Of a stretch of 64,000 bases of DNA, positions 6,756 through 14,839 are shown piece by piece. The stretch is from Enterococcus sp. 9E7_DIV0242 (GTDB lineage Bacteria; Bacillota; Bacilli; Lactobacillales; Enterococcaceae), in contig NZ_CP147247.1 in assembly GCF_002140975.2 (NCBI RefSeq), positions 2,516,501-2,580,500 of the forward strand, written 5' to 3'. The notes below the pieces were generated by a model. It saw nothing but the letters and a program-made list of their open reading frames with translations, had not been told where the DNA came from and searched no databases. The first letter of the stretch is position 1; each line of letters begins with the position of its first letter. A program made the position numbers and the translations under genes.

Positions 6756-7682
6756 ATGACGACAATTCGTGATATCGCTCGACTGGCTGATTGTTCTGTC
6801 ACAACAGTTTCTCGTGTCTTGAACCGTCACCCCTATGTATCTGAAGAAAAAAGAAACCTTATCCTCCAACTCATTGATGAGCTAGACTATGTGCCCAGTG
6901 CACAAGCCAGAGATTTGAGTTATGGCTTATCAAAAAATATTGGTGTACTGATTCCTTATGCCAATGTCGCTTACTACGATAAAATCATCAGTGGCATTTT
7001 GAAGGCAGCCTTTAAGAAGGACTATAAAATCACTCTTTTACCAACGAACTACGATTTGGAAAAGGAACATCACTATCTGAAACAGCTCGCTGCAAAAGCT
7101 TTTGACGGACTGATCATCACATCAAAGCGGACCTCGTTTGACACGATTCAGCAGCATGTAAAATATGGACCTATCGTTTGCTGTGAAGATACCGGTAATT
7201 ACCCGATTTCCGCTGTTTCTTTCAGCAGAGAAGAATCTTATGTAGAGGTTTTTGATTATTTTAAGCAAAAAGGCTTTTCTCATATTGGCCTTGCTGTCGG
7301 ACGACCTCAATCGATCAGCCCAAGCACTGCTTTGATGATGAAAGCACATAAAACAGTCTTCGGGCGCTTTCCAGATGAAGACTTGATTATTCCTGATTGC
7401 CGAAACTATGCGAGTGGCATAACTGCTGGAAACCGATTTGCTCAGCTCCCTCAGCTAGATGCCGTCTTTGCCAATAGTGATGAAGTAGCGGCAGGGATTC
7501 TTCAATCTATCGATGCCACTTCTGTAGAAATCATCGGTGAGGAAAATCTGCTTGCCAGTCATTTGCTGAATTTTTCCACCGTCGATCACCATTTGGATCG
7601 TTGCGGAGAAGAAGCATTCCGTCTGCTATTCGAGCAAACAAATACTCGAATCGCCATCCCTTATCGATTTATCAAACGTTAA
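6756..7682 (+). CDS. LacI/GalR-family transcriptional regulator
   Basis: 308 residues. The N-terminal helix-turn-helix and hinge (TTIRDIARLADCSVTTVSRVLN, residues 2-23, then YVSEEKR and NYVPSAQARDL-like hinge) define the family; a periplasmic-binding-protein-like sugar domain follows from about residue 60. ATG at 6756 with AAGGAG 8 nt upstream. The protein is slightly shorter than the usual 330 residues at its C-terminal end. The likely target is its own promoter; the sugar island next door, transcribed divergently, is a possible second target. Effector unknown. Confidence 0.88.
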   Translation: MTTIRDIARLADCSVTTVSRVLNRHPYVSEEKRNLILQLIDELDYVPSAQARDLSYGLSKNIGVLIPYANVAYYDKIISGILKAAFKKDYKITLLPTNYDLEKEHHYLKQLAAKAFDGLIITSKRTSFDTIQQHVKYGPIVCCEDTGNYPISAVSFSREESYVEVFDYFKQKGFSHIGLAVGRPQSISPSTALMMKAHKTVFGRFPDEDLIIPDCRNYASGITAGNRFAQLPQLDAVFANSDEVAAGILQSIDATSVEIIGEENLLASHLLNFSTVDHHLDRCGEEAFRLLFEQTNTRIAIPYRFIKR

Positions 7683-7716
7683 AAGACAACGGCAGATCAC
7701 TCCGCCGTTGTCTTTT
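7682..7716. terminator. Bidirectional terminator
   Basis: AAAGACAACGGC (7682-7693) pairs perfectly with GCCGTTGTCTTT (about 7704-7715), with T residues beyond on both strands. It serves the LacI gene and, overlapping its last codons, the convergent DUF4349 gene. Confidence 0.85.
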
Positions 7717-8794
7717 CTGTTTTATTCTGTTTTCTCTTTTTTCTTTTATAGATATAAACTAGTAGAAGAACCAGCCCAATCAAGAAATACAGCACATTGC
7801 TTGCCACAAAAACAAGAATATTTTCTGCTGCTTTTATCCAAAACAGCTTCTGTTCCTCAAAATTCCCTGAAATCCGCGTGAAAACAGAAGGACTTCCCTG
7901 TTTCTTCTCTACTTTATTCACTTCATCGATCGATAGCTCTACAGTCACATAGTCCACTTGATTATCAATGCCTTTATTTGAACGAACGAGAGTTTCTCGC
8001 TCTGCTCGAATCGTAGATAGCCGCTCCTGAATCTTCAACATATCCTCCAGCTTTTCACTTTTTCCTAGCATATCCAACAAGGCGTTTTCTTCTGTTTCCA
8101 AAGCTTTGATCCGGCTCTCATTATCTGTATACTGTGAAGAATAGTTCTCCGTTCGAGCATTTTCATCGACCGTATCGCCAATTCCACGAAGCTTCTCCAG
8201 CGTTTCTTTACCGCCGTTTCCTTCTTCCGGAATTCGAATTTTATAATACGCCGATTGCAAATCACCCGACCAGTTGCTACGACTCGATGTCTCGATATAG
8301 CTGCCGCTCTCCTCGATCAACTTTTCTATCTTATTGATATCGCCGGAAAAATCTGTTGTTTGCTTTGAGTAGTCATAGAAGTGTGCAATCTTACCAGAAA
8401 CAGCAGTTGGAGTCCCATCCGCTTTTGCTTTAGTTGCTTCGCCGTCCCCAGTAACGGCTGTCTCTGAATCCGGAGCGGTTGCTTCCTCCATCTTCATCAT
8501 ACCTTCTTCTGTGGGCGCAACCTCTTGGGTAGCCTTATCATAAGAATATTCGACGGTTTGCTGCTGTGACCAGATAATGCTCGTGCTAACAAGTAAAAAT
8601 AGTGCAACCGCCCCTACTAGGTATAGTGTTCGTCTACGGAATTTCTTTTTCATTCGTTTTATCGCTGTCTTCATTCTCTCCCACAGTGTGACCTTTTCTG
8701 GTACAGCCGTTACCTTTTCAATAATTCGTGTAAGCTCTGTTTCCGGAACGTCTATTGCGTCCCATTGCTGTTTCCACTCTTGATTCAGTTTCAT
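7697..8794 (-). CDS. DUF4349 membrane protein, probable anti-sigma factor
   Basis: 365 residues. A basic cytoplasmic N-terminus of about 54 residues, a transmembrane helix near 55-75, an extracytoplasmic DUF4349-like region (about 130-310, with a long coiled coil around ESRIKALETEENALLDML), and a second helix near 320-350 followed by a lysine-rich tail. DUF4349 proteins are membrane proteins of poorly known role. Its ATG overlaps the stop of the ECF sigma gene (ATGA), the standard arrangement for a sigma/anti-sigma pair, so I infer it holds the sigma factor at the membrane. The stop lies inside the shared terminator. Confidence 0.8.
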   Translation of the reverse strand: MKLNQEWKQQWDAIDVPETELTRIIEKVTAVPEKVTLWERMKTAIKRMKKKFRRRTLYLVGAVALFLLVSTSIIWSQQQTVEYSYDKATQEVAPTEEGMMKMEEATAPDSETAVTGDGEATKAKADGTPTAVSGKIAHFYDYSKQTTDFSGDINKIEKLIEESGSYIETSSRSNWSGDLQSAYYKIRIPEEGNGGKETLEKLRGIGDTVDENARTENYSSQYTDNESRIKALETEENALLDMLGKSEKLEDMLKIQERLSTIRAERETLVRSNKGIDNQVDYVTVELSIDEVNKVEKKQGSPSVFTRISGNFEEQKLFWIKAAENILVFVASNVLYFLIGLVLLLVYIYKRKKRKQNKTEKTTAE

Positions 8795-9300
8795 TGCGCT
8801 CCCTCCTCAAGATAGCCTTTTAATTTCGCTCTCGCCTCATGCAGCTTATATTTCGTTGTTCCCAAGGGCTCATCCAGAACTGCACTGATCTCTTTCACTT
8901 TTCTGCCATAGAAATAATGAAGAATCGTTACCTCCTGCAGATGCTGAGGCAACCTTCGTATTCCTTCATAAATGTCCAAATGCTCTTCCTTTGATAGCCC
9001 TTTTTCAGGATCACAAACCTGCTCGTCCACTTCTTCCATAAACGAAGTTTTTTTCAAATGATCCAGAGACGTAAAAATCACAACACGCACTGCCCAAGTC
9101 GTGAAATACTCAGGGAATTGAAGGGTATCTATTTTCTTCATGATTTTAATCACCGCGTCCTGCACAATATCCAGTGCATCCGCTTCATTCTTTACATAGA
9201 GAAATGCCGTTTTGTATAATTGCTGATAATGTTCCTTTAAAAGTACCTCTAATGCCTCACGACTTCCGGCAATTGCTTTTTCAACCAGCACATTCTTCAT
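8791..9300 (-). CDS. ECF-family RNA polymerase sigma factor
   Basis: 169 residues. Region 2 spans about residues 10-80 (YLYKTAFLYVKNEADALDIVQDAV-like, binding core and the -10 element); region 4 about 110-160 (LPQHLQEVTILHYFYGRKVKEIS, the -35-binding helix-turn-helix). This is the minimal two-domain ECF plan. ATG at 9298-9300 with AAGGTG upstream. It is cotranscribed and overlapping with a DUF4349 membrane protein and is preceded by a promoter of ECF type, so positive autoregulation is expected. Likely role: cell-envelope stress response, by family precedent. Confidence 0.9.
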   Translation of the reverse strand: MKNVLVEKAIAGSREALEVLLKEHYQQLYKTAFLYVKNEADALDIVQDAVIKIMKKIDTLQFPEYFTTWAVRVVIFTSLDHLKKTSFMEEVDEQVCDPEKGLSKEEHLDIYEGIRRLPQHLQEVTILHYFYGRKVKEISAVLDEPLGTTKYKLHEARAKLKGYLEEGAQ

Positions 9301-9320
9301 TTTTTCACCTTCTTTGCTTA

Positions 9321-9350
9321 TTAGACGATCCCGCGATCAAAAAGGTTGGA
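9321..9350 (-). promoter_or_regulatory. ECF-type promoter of the sigma/DUF4349 operon
   Basis: Minus-strand TCCAAC (9345-9350), exactly 17 nt, then CGTCTAA (9321-9327). The AAC...CGTC pattern is the hallmark of Bacillus-type ECF promoters, and it lies about 20 bp before the sigma gene start. Confidence 0.75.
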
Positions 9351-9787
9351 AACTTTTTTATTTTCTTCATCACATTGATTATACAGAACTTCTACCCAAA
9401 GAATCGCCTTATCCTCAAAAAATGAACAATAGGTGTTCACTAAATTTGCCCCTTCCTTTTTGAAAGGAATCGTTTCACATAAGATATATTTCTTATTTTT
9501 ACTTCACACACCATTCCATTATCTGCTCTTATCAAGTAAAGCTGGTTTAGCGATATGCTTCACCTTGAGTTCCTTAAGCGGAAAAGGCTGCCTCGTGATG
9601 TCAACGCTATTTTTTAAATGCTACTTACCATTGATAGTCTTGGCTTCCCCCTCTCGATTGTTCCTTGATCAACAAAAAAACAGCAAGCTTCTTTTCGAAA
9701 CCTGCTGCTTCTACCTTCCATCACTACGTTATCAAGTTACCATAATTCTTTAGACTATGTTTCTGATTCTCTTCCCTGATGTTTCAC
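9351..9787. other. Intergenic region between the sigma operon and yebC
   Basis: No convincing gene. It contains the upstream side of the ECF promoter and, near 9673-9707, a terminator for yebC. The rest is AT-rich without repeats I can name. Confidence 0.5.
9673..9707 (-). terminator. Probable terminator of yebC
   Basis: On the minus strand CAGCAGGTTTC pairs with GAAGCTTGCTG (one mismatch, one G-U) and is followed by TTTTTTT. It lies about 80 bp after the yebC stop. Confidence 0.65.
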
Positions 9788-10513
9788 TTACAAATCAGCC
9801 GAAGTGAATACCTCAGAAACATCGTCGTCATCCTCTAGCTTATCGATCAAGCCCTGCAGCTTTTCGTTCTGTTCATCCGTTAATGTCACAAGTGTTTGAG
9901 GAAGCATCGTCAGCTCCGCTTGAGCAAATGTATATCCCTGCTCCTGCAGTTGATCTCTAACATCCGCAAAATCTTCAGGAGCCGTATAAATCTCAAATAC
10001 CTCCTCCGAAGTTTCCAAATCCTCAGCTCCGGCTTCAAGTACTTGCTCCAACAGCGTATCCTCATCCACCGCGAGTCCTGCTCTTTCAATAACAAAATAG
10101 CCCTTACGGTCAAACATATAGCTGACTGAGCCGCTTTCTCCTAACGTGCCGCCGTTTCTATTGAACGCCGTCCGAACATTCGTCCCCGTCCGATTCCGGT
10201 TATCTGTCAATGCGTATACAAGAATCGCTGAACCACCGGGACCATATCCTTCATAAGTGATTTCATCATAATGCTCATTATCACCTGAACTGCTCGCTTT
10301 TTTCAACGCACGATCAATATTGTCGTTTGGCATATTCGCTGCCTTCGCCTTATCAATGACCATACGTAACGAGGGATTCGTTGCTGCATCCGTTCCACCA
10401 GCCTTCGCAGCCATGTATATTTCTCTGGAAAGCTTCTGAAATATTTTGCCTCTTTTCGCATCTTGTGCATTTTTTCGCCCTTGAATATTTTTCCACTTAC
10501 TATGTCCAGCCAT
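9788..10513 (-). CDS. yebC: YebC/PmpR-family DNA-binding regulator or translation factor
   Basis: 241 residues beginning [22 protein letters not shown], the invariant start of YebC proteins (usual length about 240). Three-domain alpha/beta fold with the acidic central part and LPQTLVTL near the C-terminus. Family members act as transcription regulators, and some have been linked to translation of difficult proline stretches. Cytosolic. Monocistronic, with a clear promoter (TTGCAC, 16 nt, TACAAT) and its own terminator. Function in this organism is not readable from context. Confidence 0.93.
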   Translation of the reverse strand: MAGHSKWKNIQGRKNAQDAKRGKIFQKLSREIYMAAKAGGTDAATNPSLRMVIDKAKAANMPNDNIDRALKKASSSGDNEHYDEITYEGYGPGGSAILVYALTDNRNRTGTNVRTAFNRNGGTLGESGSVSYMFDRKGYFVIERAGLAVDEDTLLEQVLEAGAEDLETSEEVFEIYTAPEDFADVRDQLQEQGYTFAQAELTMLPQTLVTLTDEQNEKLQGLIDKLEDDDDVSEVFTSADL

Positions 10514-10545
10514 GTCACGTCCTCCTTCAACTATGCTTCTCTATC

Positions 10546-10573
10546 ATTGTACTATCTTTTCTTTTATGTGCAA
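10546..10573 (-). promoter_or_regulatory. Promoter of yebC
   Basis: Minus-strand TTGCAC (10568-10573), 16-nt spacer, TACAAT (10546-10551). The -35 box lies inside a perfect palindrome ATGTGCAAGCACAT (10566-10579), a possible operator. Confidence 0.6.
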
Positions 10574-10592
10574 GCACATGGGAAAAACAAAG

Positions 10593-10630
10593 AAGGTTAT
10601 AAACGAAGGCTTCTCTCCATTCATAACCTT
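10593..10630 (-). terminator. Terminator behind the VanZ-like gene
   Basis: AAGGTTAT (10593-10600) pairs with ATAACCTT (10623-10630). On the minus strand it is followed by CTTTGTTTTT. It lies 7 bp past the stop. Confidence 0.65.
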
Positions 10631-10637
10631 ACCTATT

Positions 10638-11138
10638 TTACTTTTTCCGGCTTTTCAAGCCAACAATCAACAAACATAACACTACCGCTGTCAATGCACC
10701 AATCGAATCTAGCGCAATGTCTTGAAACAAAGGTGAGCGTCCACCTGTAAACATCTGATGCAGCTCATCCAGCGCAGCATATCCCGTAGCCGCCAGCCAT
10801 GAAACCACCGCTGTCAGCCCCAATTGATTGATACGCGGCTTCAACCCCAGAAACCAACTTCCTGCTAAAAGAAAGTAGGTACCGAAGTGAGCACCCTTAC
10901 GAATAAAAAATTCGATGAAGCTAAAATAGCCACTTGCCTGAATACTTACTTCCTGAGAAGCATAGACAAACGAGACCCCACTTAAACGATCCTTAAATGG
11001 CTCATCCACTAATAAACGCCGTAATAAATCGATTTGAGACTGTTCTTCATAGGTCTGTGAAGAGCTATAAAATAGAATTCCCATGATAATAAATGCTATG
11101 ACTAAATATAAATTGCTGTTTTTTAGTAAACCTTTCAT
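10638..11138 (-). CDS. VanZ-family membrane protein
   Basis: 166 residues with four hydrophobic segments. RKGAHFGTYFLLAG (about 85-98) and ALDELHQMFTGGRSPLFQD (about 122-140) carry the conserved His/Glu/Arg pattern of the VanZ family (IRKxAHxxxY and DExxQxFxxxR). VanZ proteins are membrane proteins linked to teicoplanin tolerance in vancomycin-resistance clusters, but chromosomal homologues are widespread and mostly of unknown role. I chose ATG at 11136-11138, preceded by GAGGTGGGGTGAT; upstream in-frame codons lack an SD. A promoter lies just upstream. No van genes are nearby, so this is not evidence for glycopeptide resistance. Confidence 0.85.
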   Translation of the reverse strand: MKGLLKNSNLYLVIAFIIMGILFYSSSQTYEEQSQIDLLRRLLVDEPFKDRLSGVSFVYASQEVSIQASGYFSFIEFFIRKGAHFGTYFLLAGSWFLGLKPRINQLGLTAVVSWLAATGYAALDELHQMFTGGRSPLFQDIALDSIGALTAVVLCLLIVGLKSRKK

Positions 11139-11158
11139 TTTATCACCCCACCTCATTA

Positions 11159-11187
11159 ATAGTAGCCTTTTTCTCTGTAAGAAACAA
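11159..11187 (-). promoter_or_regulatory. Promoter of the VanZ-like gene
   Basis: Minus-strand TTGTTT (11182-11187), 17 nt, TACTAT (11159-11164). Confidence 0.5.
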
Positions 11188-11194
11188 TGGGTTT

Positions 11195-11203
11195 TGCTAT
11201 AAT
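11195..11203 (+). promoter_or_regulatory. Extended -10 promoter of the M3 peptidase gene
   Basis: TGCTATAAT, an extended -10 with a perfect TATAAT (11198-11203), about 37 bp before the start codon. The -35 region is poor, as is usual for this class. Confidence 0.6.
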
Positions 11204-11239
11204 AGACAAATAACAATGAAAAAGAAAGAAGGGTGTTTT

Positions 11240-13045
11240 ATGAGTTATTCCCTTATTTGGGATTTAGACAGTATCTTTTCCGGAGGCAGCTCCTCACCAG
11301 CGTTAAAAAATCGCATGGAAAAGCTAAAGGAAGAAACCGACCAGTATCAAACAAGCATACGTAGTTGGAAACCAACCGAGTCTGGAATGGAAGAGCCGCT
11401 AAAAGAAATCATCGCCTTACAAAGTACGCTAACGAACGGTTTTAGTCAATGTAGCAGTTATATCAATGCCTTGTTGGCTGCCAATACAAATGACAGCGCA
11501 GCAAAAGTATTACTAGGCTCTCTCAACGATCTGTACCCCGGCCTACAGCTGGGCGATACGTTACTAAAAAAGAAATTAACCGAAATCCAGCCGGAGCAAT
11601 GGCAGAAGCTCACCCATCAACAAGCATTTCAACCCATCGCCTTTCGACTAAATGAACTACGTAAAGAAGGACAACGCCTACTCTCAGAAAAAGAGGAGAA
11701 TATTATCAACACGCTTTCTCTAAATGGATTGATTGCTTGGAGCGGTCATTATGACACCATCGTATCTACTCTTTCGATTCCACATACTGAAAAAGACGGT
11801 ACGGTCGTTCAGCTGTCAGCAGGACAAGCGTTCAATCGAATGACCAGCGATCCTGATGCAGCTGTTCGCCAAGAATTATTTGATAAATGGGAAGCAGCTT
11901 GGACTGAAAAAGCCCCAATACTAGCAGATACACTTAACCATTTAGATGGCTTTCGCCTCAGTGAATATCAGCTTCACGGAATGGATGATTTTCTGGAAAA
12001 TCCATTGACCTATAACCGTATGAGTGAAAAAACCTTACAAACCATGTGGCAGGTCATTACTAAAAATAAACAGCATTTTATCGATTACTTAACTCGAAAA
12101 GCCCAGCTATTCGGAAAAGAAAAAATGGATTGGCAGGATCAGGATGCTCCTGTGATCTTGGGCGAGCTAGAGGAAAAGACCTTCTCCTTTGACGAAGCGG
12201 CATCATTCATTTTGAAAAACTTCGAAAAATTCAGCCCAAAGATGGAACAGTTCGCAAAAGAAGTCTTTGAAAAAAGCTGGATAGAAGCAGAAGATCGCCC
12301 TGGGAAACGCCCTGGCGGCTACTGTACTGAATTACCGGAAACTCAGGAATCCCGTATCTTCATGACTTTCGGGGGCTCCATAAATGAAGTGGCTACTCTA
12401 GCTCATGAGCTTGGCCATGCCTTTCACAGCAGTGTGATGTGGGATCTACCTACATTGAATCGTGATTACGCAATGAATGTCGCAGAAACAGCCAGCACTT
12501 TCGCTGAATTAATCGTTGCAGACGCTTCCTTGAAGACAGCAAAAACGACTGAAGAAAAAATCAACCTACTGGATGCCAAGCTGCAAAATGCTAACGCTAT
12601 GTTTATGAATATCCATGCCCGGTTTATCTTTGAAACAAACTACTATCAAGCGAGAAAAGAAGGGCTATTGACTGAAGAACAGATAACTGAGTTGATGCTC
12701 TCTGCTCAAAAGGAAAGCTATCAGGAATCCCTGAATCAATACCATCCGCATTTCTGGGCAAGCAAGCTGCATTTCTTTATTGATGATGTGCCGTTCTATA
12801 ACTTCCCATATACCTTTGGCTATCTATTCAGTATGGGTATCTATGCCATCGCTCAACAAAGCGGAGCTGATTTTGAAGATAAATACATTGATTTGTTGCG
12901 TGATACAGCTTCCATGACTTCGGAAGAATTAGCGCAAAAGCACTTGCAGATTGATTTGACCAAACCAGACTTCTGGCAGCATGCAGTTGATCTAGTCATC
13001 GCAGATATCAATGAATTCTTAGCATTAACTGAAAATTATAAATAG
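11240..13045 (+). CDS. M3-family oligoendopeptidase (PepF-like)
   Basis: 601 residues starting MSYSLIWDLDSIF, behind AAGAAGGG. The zinc site HELGH is in TLAHELGHAFHS (about residue 390), with the downstream glutamate expected in NVAETASTFAE. Both are diagnostic of M3 thimet/oligoendopeptidase F enzymes, which cleave short peptides in the cytosol; the helical N-terminal lid domain is also present. An in-frame ATG 24 nt upstream lacks an SD. Monocistronic with a strong terminator. It belongs to the shorter PepF-related branch; exact specificity is not predictable. Confidence 0.92.
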   Translation: MSYSLIWDLDSIFSGGSSSPALKNRMEKLKEETDQYQTSIRSWKPTESGMEEPLKEIIALQSTLTNGFSQCSSYINALLAANTNDSAAKVLLGSLNDLYPGLQLGDTLLKKKLTEIQPEQWQKLTHQQAFQPIAFRLNELRKEGQRLLSEKEENIINTLSLNGLIAWSGHYDTIVSTLSIPHTEKDGTVVQLSAGQAFNRMTSDPDAAVRQELFDKWEAAWTEKAPILADTLNHLDGFRLSEYQLHGMDDFLENPLTYNRMSEKTLQTMWQVITKNKQHFIDYLTRKAQLFGKEKMDWQDQDAPVILGELEEKTFSFDEAASFILKNFEKFSPKMEQFAKEVFEKSWIEAEDRPGKRPGGYCTELPETQESRIFMTFGGSINEVATLAHELGHAFHSSVMWDLPTLNRDYAMNVAETASTFAELIVADASLKTAKTTEEKINLLDAKLQNANAMFMNIHARFIFETNYYQARKEGLLTEEQITELMLSAQKESYQESLNQYHPHFWASKLHFFIDDVPFYNFPYTFGYLFSMGIYAIAQQSGADFEDKYIDLLRDTASMTSEELAQKHLQIDLTKPDFWQHAVDLVIADINEFLALTENYK

Positions 13046-13054
13046 AATATACAA

Positions 13055-13097
13055 CTGACTAAAAGCTCCCCATTCAAAAAGCTTTTAGTCAGTTTTT
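13055..13097 (+). terminator. Terminator of the M3 peptidase gene
   Basis: CTGACTAAAAGCT and AGCTTTTAGTCAG form a perfect 13-bp stem followed by TTTTT. Confidence 0.9.
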
Positions 13098-13151
13098 CTA
13101 TATCGCTTCCTCACTGCTCCTTATTAAAAAAATGATTTTATGTTAGACACA

Positions 13152-13183
13152 AAAAAAAGATCTGGAAAATTCCAGATCTTTTT
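13152..13183 (-). terminator. Terminator of the NlpC/P60 hydrolase gene
   Basis: AAAAAGATCTGG and CCAGATCTTTTT pair around a 6-nt loop with T-runs on both strands. It lies 15 bp past the gene's stop. Confidence 0.88.
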
Positions 13184-13198
13184 GATTATTCATTTGAA

Positions 13199-14545
13199 TT
13201 ACATACGTACAGCAAAGCTTGGCATGTATGAACCAGTGTTACCGTAACATACGCCATCGCTTGGATTAGCAGCATGAATGAAGCCGCCTCCGCCAGTAGC
13301 AATTGCTACGTGCCAAGAAGCTCCCGGTGAACCCCAGAAGTATAAGTCTCCCGCCTGTGCCTCAGATACAGAAATACGAGTTCCCGCACCTTCTTGAGCA
13401 ACAGTATAGCCACCCACATTACGACCTTGAGAAGTCATATATGCGTAGTAAACCAATCCTGAACAGTCAAAGCTATTCGGACCTTTTGCACCCCAAACAT
13501 ATGATTTACCAACCTGTGCCGCTGCTATAGAAACAGCTGACCCACCAGTTGCAGGTGGTGCTGGTGTTGGCTCCGGAGTTGGTGTTGGCTCTGGAGTTGG
13601 TGTCGGTGTTGGCGTCGGATCCGGAGTTGGTGTAGGTGTCGGATCTGGCGTTGGCGCCGGCGTTGGTTCTGGGTTAGGCGTTGGTGCAGGTGTTTCGTTT
13701 CCACCATTATTACCTGTATTTGTTGGTGTTTCATTATTTGTTGAATTAGTCGTATCTTCTGTTGCTTGTGTTTGATTTTCAGCCACAGCTGGTGCTGCAA
13801 CTGCTGCTGCAAGAGCTTGCTCTGCTGCTACTTTAGCCGCTTGTTCTTGTTGTGCCACTAAAGCTCGTTGCGCTTCTGCTTCTGCTTTTTGCTGAACCAA
13901 TGATGCTTTTTGATCTTCAGCAGTTGCACGTTCAGCCGCAAGACCCGTTTGTAGAATTTCTAAGTCAAGCTGTGATTTGATAATATCGCCCTTTTGAGCT
14001 TCCAAAGCAATTTGATTTTCTTCAATTTGTTTTGATTTTTCATCATTTTCAGCTTTTTTCGCTTCTACAGCCTGTTGATCTGCTCTTTGTTGTTGAACCA
14101 AATCATTGTTCGCACCGATGATTGTTGACATGGCTTGAACACGTGTAATTGCATCTGAGAATGAATCAGCGGATAAAATCGCATCCATGTAGCTTAGGTT
14201 CCCATTTACTTGAACGTCGCGTGCTTGACCTTGAATAGCCTCTTCACGTTTTTCGATACGTTTTGTTAAATCAGCAATTTCTGTTTCAAGAGTCGCTGTT
14301 TGCTCTCTCAATTCAGTTTGCTGTCCTTGTAGCTCATCTGATTGTACAGCAATTGCTGCAATTTCATTTTGTAAAGAAGCGATCTGTGTTTGAACAGTTG
14401 CTTCCTGTGATTTCAACCCACTAATTTTTTGGTCCTGTTGTTGAATATTCGAATCAACATCATCCGCGAATACAGTTGTAGAAGGTCCAATTGTTGAAAG
14501 TACTAATGTGCTTAGCATTAGCATCGGTATTACACTTTTCTTCAC
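13199..14545 (-). CDS. sagA: Secreted NlpC/P60 peptidoglycan hydrolase, SagA-like
   Basis: 448 residues from GTG (SD GGAGGAA). A Sec signal peptide ends near VFADD (about residue 28). Residues about 30-235 form a long coiled coil of the PcsB/SagA type; then comes an N/T-rich stretch and a proline-rich linker with repeated PTP, PDP and PEP units (about 280-335). The C-terminal NlpC/P60 domain has catalytic Cys in [13 protein letters not shown] and His in [10 protein letters not shown]. Such enzymes cut stem-peptide cross-links outside the cell; E. faecium SagA is the model and also lies near mreCD. A WalR-like box is 114 bp upstream. The upstream paralogue has a similar front but a CHAP domain. 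Confidence 0.9.
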   Translation of the reverse strand: MKKSVIPMLMLSTLVLSTIGPSTTVFADDVDSNIQQQDQKISGLKSQEATVQTQIASLQNEIAAIAVQSDELQGQQTELREQTATLETEIADLTKRIEKREEAIQGQARDVQVNGNLSYMDAILSADSFSDAITRVQAMSTIIGANNDLVQQQRADQQAVEAKKAENDEKSKQIEENQIALEAQKGDIIKSQLDLEILQTGLAAERATAEDQKASLVQQKAEAEAQRALVAQQEQAAKVAAEQALAAAVAAPAVAENQTQATEDTTNSTNNETPTNTGNNGGNETPAPTPNPEPTPAPTPDPTPTPTPDPTPTPTPTPEPTPTPEPTPAPPATGGSAVSIAAAQVGKSYVWGAKGPNSFDCSGLVYYAYMTSQGRNVGGYTVAQEGAGTRISVSEAQAGDLYFWGSPGASWHVAIATGGGGFIHAANPSDGVCYGNTGSYMPSFAVRM

Positions 14546-14569
14546 TATTCATTCCTCCGACAAATTATT

Positions 14570-14603
14570 TAAAATTAACTTTAACAGTAAAAAATTCTTT
14601 TTT
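14570..14603 (-). promoter_or_regulatory. Possible promoter of the NlpC/P60 gene
   Basis: Minus-strand TTGAAA, 17 nt, TAAAGT within this interval, just before the SD. The -10 is weak, as expected for an activator-dependent promoter. Confidence 0.4.
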
Positions 14604-14658
14604 CAATTAATGACTCCATCAGTTTAACATATTCCCATGTCATACAGATAATAGAAAT

Positions 14659-14675
14659 ATTACAAAAATGTTTCA
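14659..14675 (-). promoter_or_regulatory. WalR-like box upstream of the NlpC/P60 gene
   Basis: Minus strand TGAAAC-ATTTT-TGTAAT. It fits the WalR (YycF) direct repeat TGTWAH-N5-TGTWAH with one mismatch in the first half. The same element stands at nearly the same distance before the CHAP gene. Confidence 0.55.
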
Positions 14676-14789
14676 AATAGGAGAAAAATTGGAAAATTCT
14701 CTTCTAGTAATCCATCTTCCGTGTTTGCAATAAAAATAAGCATTCTCATTTAGCCAATCCATCTCCGTATGGATTACAGAGTATACAAA

Positions 14790-14820
14790 GAAAACGGAAC
14801 AATTACATTGCTCCGTTCTC
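14790..14820 (-). terminator. Terminator of the CHAP hydrolase gene
   Basis: AACGGAACAA and TTGCTCCGTT pair with one mismatch. On the minus strand the stem is followed by TTCTTTG. It lies 20 bp past the stop. Confidence 0.65.
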
Positions 14821-14839
14821 CATTATTTGTCTATTTAAT

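Noticed and set aside
9433..9753. 106-codon plus-strand open frame between the sigma operon and yebC
   Set aside because: No SD or family resemblance, and it overlaps the yebC terminator.
10638..11138. VanZ-like gene as glycopeptide resistance
   Set aside because: No vanA/B-type ligase, vanX, vanR or vanS is in the window; stand-alone VanZ homologues are common.
13540..13700. Proline/threonine repeat as an unstable coding repeat or CRISPR-like array
   Set aside because: The repeats are short, degenerate and in frame within the SagA-like linker; there are no spacers of constant length.
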